A DNA stretch of 6,427 nt. It comes from Chloroflexota bacterium (lineage in GTDB: Bacteria > Chloroflexota > Anaerolineae > Promineifilales > Promineifilaceae). Below the pieces are notes generated by a model. The model was not told the origin of the DNA. It did not search any database and was given only the letters and a program-made list of their open reading frames with translations. Position 1 is the first letter of the stretch. Every line of letters starts with the position of its first letter. Positions 1 through 4,985 of this stretch are shown here, piece by piece. The position numbers were made by a program, and so were the translations under genes. The DNA lies in assembly GCA_030599405.1 (NCBI GenBank), contig JAUVOB010000088.1, forward strand, positions 1 through 6,427, written 5' to 3'.

Positions 1-491
1 AGTACACCGAAAACATAGACCCTAGACCAGCCGCTTGCCACGAGATCAGATGCATGCAGAGCGAGAACGATGAAGAGGGTGTTTCCTGCTATCCATATAG
101 GAGGTATATCCATCAACTGCAAAACCGTAAAATCAGGACCATTGGCGAAAATGGCGAACAAGCCCAAGAGAAATTGGACGCCAAGAGTAAAGACCATTGA
201 AACCAATATGACAGAAGTCAAATATTCAATTCGACTCGGTAATCTCACTAGAAACGGGAAATGAACAGCACGATTCGCCCTGGATGCCACAGATAAGGTC
301 ACAAGGAAAGCAAAGAGAGCACCGAAAAGCCCAAGTACCAATACGTAGTAATCCGCATCTGGAGTTTGCTGGCGGGGGTCGAAGAATATCATGTAAAAAA
401 CGAGGGCGAATAGCAAATAAAGCAGGCCAGTTAGAGATATAGTAATCGACTGCAGAAGGTATATCGATAGAGTGAGTATTCTCTGACTCAA
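1..491 (-). CDS. ABC exporter membrane subunit (ABC-2-like permease), partial, 3' end outside window
   Basis: The minus strand is open without a stop from position 491 to the left edge, giving 163 codons of a strongly hydrophobic protein. The start is a TTG at 491-489 whose last two bases lie in the TGA stop of the ATPase gene (TTGA overlap). A GAGG stands at 502-499, 7 nt upstream, which supports this start and suggests translational coupling. Likely membrane segments are at residues 11-35, 47-70, 91-115 and 132-152, with basic residues in the loop between the second and third. No catalytic motif is visible. The role as transmembrane partner of the neighbouring ATPase is inferred from position and hydrophobicity; the sequence itself does not identify a named permease family. 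The substrate cannot be told, and the C-terminal part is missing from the window. Confidence 0.8.
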   Translation of the reverse strand, partial: MSQRILTLSIYLLQSITISLTGLLYLLFALVFYMIFFDPRQQTPDADYYVLVLGLFGALFAFLVTLSVASRANRAVHFPFLVRLPSRIEYLTSVILVSMVFTLGVQFLLGLFAIFANGPDFTVLQLMDIPPIWIAGNTLFIVLALHASDLVASGWSRVYVFGV

Positions 492-1411
492 TTTACAGCC
501 TCGGCATAGATCTCGGCAAGCGTTACGCGACTCTGCTGGATATGAGTTACGTCATAGCCGGCACTCAATAATATGCTGAGCACGTGGGGTCGCAGGGCAA
601 TAGCATCGTGATTAAGGACGATTTCGCGGCGTCCGGGGTTGATCTCGATATCTTGATGTAGATTCTCGAGTAGCGGGGCTAGCGTATACAAATCCCTATC
701 TACCTGAATCGAAGTATGCGGTCGCTCTGCTAGAGCTTCCTGCATACTGCTTTCATAATGGACACTTCCCCGATTTAGTATCACAAGCTGGGTGCATATT
801 TGCGTGACTTCAGTCAGCTGGTGCGAAGCAAGCACGATGGTTTTGCCATTACTATGCAATTGTTTGATTATTCTGCAAATATCCGCTTGTCCTTCTGGAT
901 CTAGGCCGTCTGAAGGTTCATCAAGCAGCAACAATGATGGGTTTCCGATAAGCGCTTGGGCGAGGGCAAGCCGCTGTCTCATACCCTTCGAGCACTCTCT
1001 TATCTTCTTGTCAGCCGCATCAAGCAGATCGACATTTGCCAGGCCCTGTTGTACTGCAACGTCGGCTTGTCTCTTTTTCATGTTGCTCAGAGATGCCATC
1101 ATCGCCAAATAATGGTGAACGCGCATCTCACTTGGAAATAGAAGTCGTTCCGGCTTGTAGCCAACGGCAGGCCAGCTCTTAACAAGCGATCTGATATAAC
1201 CTGAATCAGGGTTTAATGAGCCCGTGATGAGTCGGAACAGAGTTGTCTTTCCAGCCCCATTCGGACCGAGAATTCCCAAGACCTCACCAGGGATGATATC
1301 TAGGGAGACGTCGTCAATCGCAACGAGTGTTTGGTATCTTTTGGTGACGCCTTTTATCTGAATCACAGGTATGAAATCCTGATTTGTCGTAGATGCCAAC
1401 TTTGCCGGCAT
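488..1411 (-). CDS. ABC transporter ATP-binding protein (ABC-2/DrrA-CcmA type exporter ATPase)
   Basis: This is a cytoplasmic ATPase that would power the membrane protein encoded directly after it. All core ABC motifs are present in the 307-residue reading: Walker A GPNGAGKT at 49-56, signature SKGMRQR at 141-147, Walker B LLLLDEP at 160-166 with catalytic E165, D-loop GLDP at 169-172 and switch histidine H197. The Q-loop position reads GYKPE (84-88), with E in place of Q; this is often seen in DrrA/CcmA-like exporters. Residues about 235-307 form the C-terminal extension usual in this group, ending in VTLAEIYAEAVN. An in-frame TAA lies immediately before the ATG at 1411, so the gene cannot start earlier. 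No Shine-Dalgarno precedes this ATG. A GTG at 1366-1364 (codon 16), with AGGA 10 nt upstream, would give the typical ABC N-terminus MIQIKGVTKRY and is a serious alternative. Substrate unknown. Confidence 0.93.
   Translation of the reverse strand: MPAKLASTTNQDFIPVIQIKGVTKRYQTLVAIDDVSLDIIPGEVLGILGPNGAGKTTLFRLITGSLNPDSGYIRSLVKSWPAVGYKPERLLFPSEMRVHHYLAMMASLSNMKKRQADVAVQQGLANVDLLDAADKKIRECSKGMRQRLALAQALIGNPSLLLLDEPSDGLDPEGQADICRIIKQLHSNGKTIVLASHQLTEVTQICTQLVILNRGSVHYESSMQEALAERPHTSIQVDRDLYTLAPLLENLHQDIEINPGRREIVLNHDAIALRPHVLSILLSAGYDVTHIQQSRVTLAEIYAEAVN
499..502 (-). promoter_or_regulatory. Ribosome binding site deciding the TTG start of the permease gene
   Basis: GAGG on the minus strand lies inside the last codons of the ATPase gene, 7 nt before the TTG at 491-489. 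No in-frame ATG or GTG lies just upstream, so this Shine-Dalgarno match is the main reason for choosing the unusual TTG start. Confidence 0.6.
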
Positions 1412-1425
1412 TTACCAATGGGTGC

Positions 1426-1454
1426 ATTGTAAGCGATCTAGAAGCCTTTAGTAA
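1426..1454 (-). promoter_or_regulatory. Candidate promoter for the ABC exporter operon, giving a near-leaderless mRNA
   Basis: On the minus strand a -10-like TACAAT (1431-1426, 5 of 6 consensus bases) lies 17 bp from a weak -35-like TTACTA (1454-1449, 3 of 6). Transcription would begin near 1419, only about 8 nt before the ATG at 1411. This fits the lack of a Shine-Dalgarno there. The match is modest and could be chance. Confidence 0.35.
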
Positions 1455-1527
1455 CCTGGACGAACAATGCTTCGCATAAGAACCGGGCACCCTAAATCGG
1501 GCAGTAGTTTACCATTGGCCTCCCGAT

Positions 1528-1556
1528 TCGACTAGGGATGGTGAGCCTGATATAAT
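1528..1556 (+). promoter_or_regulatory. Promoter of secG (sigma-70-like, extended -10)
   Basis: A perfect TATAAT stands at 1551-1556, preceded by TG at 1548-1549 (extended -10, TGA-TATAAT). A -35-like TCGACT at 1528-1533 matches 4 of 6 consensus bases with a 17-bp spacer. Transcription would start near 1563, giving a leader of about 90 nt before secG. This is the clearest promoter in the window. Confidence 0.7.
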
Positions 1557-1639
1557 TCTACGCTTCGTTGAGAAGAAGCTACGCTGACTTTGCTTTGCGC
1601 GTTAGGCTTGGCGATGTCGTGTGATGTATAAGTTATTAA

Positions 1640-1643
1640 GAGG
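1640..1643 (+). promoter_or_regulatory. Ribosome binding site of secG
   Basis: GAGG within AAGAGGA lies 8 nt before the ATG at 1652. It supports that start and excludes the overlapping frame beginning at 1713. Confidence 0.75.
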
Positions 1644-1651
1644 ATATTTGG

Positions 1652-1903
1652 ATGGACCTGGGACCATTTGCACCTTATTTAGCGGTCGCCGAGATAATTC
1701 TTGCTATAGTTCTTGTCGCGTTGGTATTGCTGCAAGCTAAAGGAACCGATCTGGGTGGTTTCATGGGTGGAGGAGATACGAGCGGTGGTTACCGGACACG
1801 GCGCGGCATCGAGGTTACGTTATACCGTGCAACTATCGGATTTTCCGTCGCATTCTTTATTTGTACTTTTCTGGCTTTCATCGCCTTTGGGCAGGCGATT
1901 TAG
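1652..1903 (+). CDS. secG: Preprotein translocase subunit SecG
   Basis: SecG is the small, non-essential membrane subunit of the SecYEG channel and assists SecA-driven export across the cytoplasmic membrane. The 83-residue protein has the family's two membrane helices, about residues 9-28 and 62-81. The conserved cytoplasmic loop between them carries LLQAKGTDLGG (26-36), a glycine-rich stretch and YRTRRG (47-52), as in bacterial SecG proteins. Length is normal for the family. The ATG at 1652 has a good Shine-Dalgarno and a strong promoter upstream. The solute-binding protein gene follows after 39 bp on the same strand with no visible terminator between, so both are probably on one transcript. 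The other Sec channel genes are not in the window, as is usual for secG. Confidence 0.93.
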   Translation: MDLGPFAPYLAVAEIILAIVLVALVLLQAKGTDLGGFMGGGDTSGGYRTRRGIEVTLYRATIGFSVAFFICTFLAFIAFGQAI

Positions 1904-1942
1904 AGGAACCTAGTCAGGATACAGATACCCAACTGATTTGAA

Positions 1943-3619
1943 GTGAAAATCGACATTCGCTGGCAACTTCTCCTGGTTGTCATCTGCCTTGGTCTGGTAG
2001 TGTCTCTTCTTAGTTACCAGATTCAGAGCGCAGGTCTGTGTACCACTCGCGTTCCATCAACCGGTGGCCGGTTGGGCGTCGGCATGGTTGGTCGACCTGA
2101 TAAGATCAACCCGCTCCTAGGAACCTCAAACCCCGTCGACTTAGAATTGATCAATCTCATCTATGACGGCCTGATGCGTTATGATGAGGATGGCAAGCCT
2201 GTACCCTCTTTGGCGAAAAGCTGGCATGTATCAGAGGATGGTAAAACACTTAGTTTCGAGCTAAGAGACGATATCAGCTGGCACGATGGTCAGCCTTTTA
2301 CAGCGGCAGACGTAATATTCACCTACGGATTACTACAAAATGACGAATTCCCCGCGCCAGACTCGCTGAGGGGCCTGTGGAATTCAGTTATCATTAGCTC
2401 GACCAACGAATCATCCGTCGACCTCATCTTGCCACAGTCATATGGTCCTTTTCTGGATGCCACGACCTTGGGAATCCTACCGTCCCACATACTTAAAGGC
2501 GTTCCCGTAAATCAACTTGCGAATCACACTTTTAACAAATCGCCAGTGGGGACAGGTCCATTTGCAGTATCACATATCTTTAACTGGGAGGAATCCGGCC
2601 AGCTACGGCTGATACCAGATCCCCGGCACTGGCGAGGTGAAGTCCAGATAGATACCCTTGACTACCGTTTCTATCCTGATAATAAATCTGTAGGAGAGGC
2701 ATTTTCAATAGGCGCTATTCAAGCGATATCTGGTATATCACCGGATGTTATTCCTGAGTTTCTGGCTCTTCCTGGGATCCGTCTCTATACATCGCCCAGC
2801 CGGCAGATCACCCAACTGTTGTTCAACCTGAGTAATAGTGGTTCATCTTTGTTAAGTTCGGTACAAGGTAGACAAGCGCTTGCCCTTGGGACGAACCGGC
2901 CTCTTCTGATAGATGAAGCTGTCACTGGGCAAGGGTTACCTCTTGAAGGACCTTACGTCCCCGGATCCTGGGCGTTTAATCCTGAAGTAATGGCGCCGGT
3001 TGACTACAATCCTGCGACTGCCTCCGCGATCCTTGAAGAGTTGGGTTGGCATAACGCCGATGGGACGGCAACGAGAGAAAAAGAAGGCACGCCCCTCGTA
3101 CTCCAATTGCTGTTGGCCGACGGGGTTCCTGGTCGAGAGCTTGCCCAAACACTCGCCAGCCAATGGGCAGAGATAGGGATCGATGTCGAGCTAATCATGG
3201 TGGCACCGGACGAGATGACGACTGCGCTATCGGAGAGGACGTTTGATGTCGCGATAGTGAGCGTGCAGACACCTGGCGATCCAGATCTATATGACTTCTG
3301 GAGTCAAGAAGCGATTGTAAGCGGGCAGAATTACGGTGGATGGAACAATCGACGGGCGAGTGAGGATCTCGAAACAGCACGCCAATTGTACTTAGTTGAC
3401 GAGCGCTTACCCTATTACACCGCGTTTCTCCAGTCTTATAGTGAAGACCTACCGGCGTTCACGTTGTTGCAGCACGTTGATAACTTTGCCCTTAGTGAAA
3501 CGATTCAGAAAGCAGAAGTCGGTCGTTTCCAGCAACCCCGGGATCGGTATGATTCATTGCCCAACTGGTTTATGCTTTACCGCGAAGTGGCAGTTGCCTG
3601 CTCGGAAGATGAAGCTTAG
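1943..3619 (+). CDS. Membrane-anchored extracellular solute-binding protein, family 5 (peptide/nickel type)
   Basis: This 558-residue protein belongs to the SBP_bac_5 family, which captures oligopeptides or similar ligands outside the membrane and passes them to an ABC importer. The family fingerprint is clear: IYDGLMRYDEDGKPVPSLA (73-91), then SWHVSEDGKTLSFELRDD (93-110) and ISWHDGQPFTAADVIFTYG (111-129). The later SPVGTGPF (200-207) and C-terminal lobe also fit. A hydrophobic N-terminal segment (residues 8-24) would act as signal or anchor. Cys33 follows it, but the preceding residues SAGL do not fit a lipobox well, so an uncleaved anchor is as likely as a lipoprotein. The start is GTG at 1943; an in-frame TGA at 1934-1936 excludes earlier starts, and later ones would lose the signal. 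The Shine-Dalgarno is weak. No permease or ATPase gene of an importer lies beside it, so the ligand and partner are unknown. Confidence 0.9.
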   Translation: MKIDIRWQLLLVVICLGLVVSLLSYQIQSAGLCTTRVPSTGGRLGVGMVGRPDKINPLLGTSNPVDLELINLIYDGLMRYDEDGKPVPSLAKSWHVSEDGKTLSFELRDDISWHDGQPFTAADVIFTYGLLQNDEFPAPDSLRGLWNSVIISSTNESSVDLILPQSYGPFLDATTLGILPSHILKGVPVNQLANHTFNKSPVGTGPFAVSHIFNWEESGQLRLIPDPRHWRGEVQIDTLDYRFYPDNKSVGEAFSIGAIQAISGISPDVIPEFLALPGIRLYTSPSRQITQLLFNLSNSGSSLLSSVQGRQALALGTNRPLLIDEAVTGQGLPLEGPYVPGSWAFNPEVMAPVDYNPATASAILEELGWHNADGTATREKEGTPLVLQLLLADGVPGRELAQTLASQWAEIGIDVELIMVAPDEMTTALSERTFDVAIVSVQTPGDPDLYDFWSQEAIVSGQNYGGWNNRRASEDLETARQLYLVDERLPYYTAFLQSYSEDLPAFTLLQHVDNFALSETIQKAEVGRFQQPRDRYDSLPNWFMLYREVAVACSEDEA

Positions 3620-3691
3620 CCAACCATTATTGCGTTCGATATTCGTTGGGGTCCAGATCTATTACGATAGTGGGGAAGGGCAGAGAGCTAG
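3620..3691. other. Convergent junction between the solute-binding protein gene and scpA
   Basis: These 72 bp separate two convergent genes. I see no hairpin followed by a T-tract on either strand. The best structure is an imperfect dyad: CGATAG plus TGGGG at 3665-3675, facing CCCCA at 3707-3711 and CTATCG at 3718-3723, with a 6-nt interruption and a loop of about 31 nt. Its right arm lies within the end of scpA. It could end transcription from both sides, but this is weakly supported. Confidence 0.4.
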
Positions 3692-4438
3692 CTAGACTTT
3701 GGGTACCCCCACGATCTCTATCGGGCCGAACAAGACGGGTTGATTAACGTTTACTTCATGCCGTTTTATTAGCTCAAGGACAGCCAATAAAGTAACTGAA
3801 ACCTCTAGCCAACCGGCTCGTCGTGAAAGAATATTGTTGAAGAACACCCGGCCGTTGAGTTTGACTTCCTCTTGAAGGCGCGAGATCTGGTCTTCAATCG
3901 TAACCCTGCGTTCCCGAACGACAACCGATACACTGTCATCAAGCATTGCCGCACGGTCTAAAGCGCTCTGAAACGCTTTCAATAACGAGTCTCGATCGAA
4001 CTCTCCAACATCGAGGCGCCGGTCAAGTTGGGGAACTGGGGCAACTCGTAAGTAGGATCGTAAGCCGGCTTTTTCCCTAAAACCCAGCCATTCGGCTGAA
4101 TCCTTAAACCGCTTATATACTCTCAATTGCCTGGCCAGGGCCTCTGCCGGATCTTCTTCATCTTCGTCCGAAAGGTCGAGGGGTGTTTCGGGAAGTAAGG
4201 CCCTGCTCTTTATCACGAGAAGTCTCGCTCCTATCACTAGGAAATCAGACAGACGTTCAACCCGGTTTTCAGTTAGATTGGCCATTTGTTTCAGATATTG
4301 ATCGGTGACTGCCACGAGAGAAATGGCGGTGATATCCAGTTCGTTCCGTTGGATTAGGTGAAGGAGGAGATCGAGCGGCCCAGAGTAGGCAGGCAGATGG
4401 ACAGAGTAACTACTTCCAGTAGGATGGAGTACGGACAC
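3692..4438 (-). CDS. scpA: Segregation and condensation protein A (ScpA, kleisin of SMC complex)
   Basis: ScpA is the kleisin that bridges the SMC ATPase heads and, with ScpB, forms the bacterial condensin acting on the nucleoid. From the GTG at 4438 the protein has 248 residues, normal for the family. The N-terminal domain opens with the hallmark YSGPLDLLLHLI (18-29), followed by the helix ending IKSRALLPE (76-84). An acidic linker SDEDEEDPAE follows at 90-99. The C-terminal winged-helix region has VTLLAVLELIKRHEVNVNQ (215-233) and ends in FGPIEIVGVPKV. The frame is open back to a TTG at 4471, but that start would overlap the upstream gene by 32 nt and has no Shine-Dalgarno. The GTG at 4438 follows the upstream TGA by one base and has GGGAG at 4448-4444, 5 nt before it. 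scpB, often the next gene, is not here; the neighbour beyond is convergent. Confidence 0.93.
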   Translation of the reverse strand: MSVLHPTGSSYSVHLPAYSGPLDLLLHLIQRNELDITAISLVAVTDQYLKQMANLTENRVERLSDFLVIGARLLVIKSRALLPETPLDLSDEDEEDPAEALARQLRVYKRFKDSAEWLGFREKAGLRSYLRVAPVPQLDRRLDVGEFDRDSLLKAFQSALDRAAMLDDSVSVVVRERRVTIEDQISRLQEEVKLNGRVFFNNILSRRAGWLEVSVTLLAVLELIKRHEVNVNQPVLFGPIEIVGVPKV

Positions 4439-4439
4439 G

Positions 4440-4985
4440 TCAGCTCCCACTCCCGACAATCGCCAGTACAACTACGACGAGTAGGAAGAATGCGATAGCC
4501 GCGCCGACGATGATGATCATTCGGCGTTCGTCCTGTTTCCTCTTAAGAACTCGCTTTCTAATCTCTGCCTGGCGTCGTTGTTCGATGGCCAGCATCTCGG
4601 ACATCCGGTCGATCGAAGCCGATTCCTCTTCCTGCTTAAGGAGTGCCACATTCTTCATTTGCTCATGAAGACGATCGGCTGTCGTGCGCCTTTCTTGAGT
4701 GACGAAGCGGGACAGAAGATCAAGCGACTCGCCACAATTGAGGCAAAGATCGTATCCCGACCAGTTAACGTGCCGGCAATGCTGACATACTCGAGACAAG
4801 GACGAGCCGCAACGTAAACAAACAATTTCATCGTCCTCGTGATAGGCTGAACAAACCGGACACAGATGCCCGGTAAGCAGTACATTATCACCGCAGATCT
4901 TGCACTGGACTTCGCTGTCATTTTCGGAAACTTTTATGTCGTTGCGGCAGCTAGGACAGGTTATTCCAATGTCCTTGTCGGTCAC
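4440..4985 (-). CDS. Multi-zinc-ribbon protein with coiled coil and C-terminal membrane anchor, function unknown
   Basis: I do not recognise a named protein. The 181-residue product has six CxxC pairs: C10/C13, C28/C31, C42/C45, C56/C59, C67/C70 and C81/C84. The spacing fits three successive four-cysteine zinc ribbons in residues 8-86. Residues about 95-155 are charged and rich in E, K, R and Q, consistent with a helical or coiled-coil stalk. Residues 157-177 form one strong membrane helix, followed only by GSGS. This suggests a tail-anchored protein with its zinc ribbons facing the cytoplasm. The start is GTG at 4985, overlapping the upstream stop by 4 nt (GTGA). scpA follows after one base. 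Zinc ribbons of this kind may bind nucleic acid or protein; the sequence does not decide which. The position suggests co-expression with ScpA and a membrane glycosyltransferase. Confidence 0.85.
   Translation of the reverse strand: MTDKDIGITCPSCRNDIKVSENDSEVQCKICGDNVLLTGHLCPVCSAYHEDDEIVCLRCGSSLSRVCQHCRHVNWSGYDLCLNCGESLDLLSRFVTQERRTTADRLHEQMKNVALLKQEEESASIDRMSEMLAIEQRRQAEIRKRVLKRKQDERRMIIIVGAAIAFFLLVVVVLAIVGSGS
4444..4448 (-). promoter_or_regulatory. Ribosome binding site choosing the GTG start of scpA
   Basis: GGGAG on the minus strand lies within the last codons of the zinc-ribbon gene, 5 nt before the GTG at 4438-4436. It favours this start over the TTG at 4471 and the GTG at 4450. It also implies coupling, since ribosomes finishing the upstream gene stop one base before the scpA start. 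Confidence 0.5.

Larger units (their letters stand above)
1412..1651. other. Divergent intergenic region between the ABC exporter operon and secG
   Basis: This 240-bp stretch separates two divergently transcribed units. It holds the secG promoter, the candidate exporter promoter and a dyad, AATCGGG at 1495-1501 with CCCGATT at 1522-1528, whose right arm touches the first base of the secG -35 element. A near-identical 11-mer occurs at 1411-1421 and 1508-1518 (TTTACCAATGG and TTTACCATTGG). I see no tRNA cloverleaf, no convincing small ORF and no known riboswitch core in the roughly 90-nt secG leader. Confidence 0.6.

Noticed and set aside
70..264. A 64-codon plus-strand open frame opposite the permease gene
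   Set aside because: The minus strand here is continuously open, hydrophobic and coupled to the ATPase gene, so the plus-strand frame is a shadow despite the AGGAGG-like string at 101-106.
1411..1518. Near-identical 11-mers TTTACCAATGG (1411-1421) and TTTACCATTGG (1508-1518)
   Set aside because: Two copies with one mismatch, one overlapping the ATPase start codon, are too short to call a regulatory repeat without comparison to relatives.
1563..1651. secG leader considered as a riboswitch or a tRNA
   Set aside because: Only a 4-bp CTTC/GAAG hairpin and short repeats such as CTACGC are visible. There is no cloverleaf, anticodon arm or recognisable aptamer core.
3686..3695. AGCTAGCT/CTAGCTAG palindrome at the scpA stop as a terminator or insertion target
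   Set aside because: The stem is four base pairs with no loop and no T-tract, and no duplicated flank or element is present.
4439..4471. scpA start at the TTG 4471
   Set aside because: It would overlap the zinc-ribbon gene by 32 nt, lacks a Shine-Dalgarno and adds residues upstream of the normal ScpA N-terminus; the GTG at 4438 is better supported.
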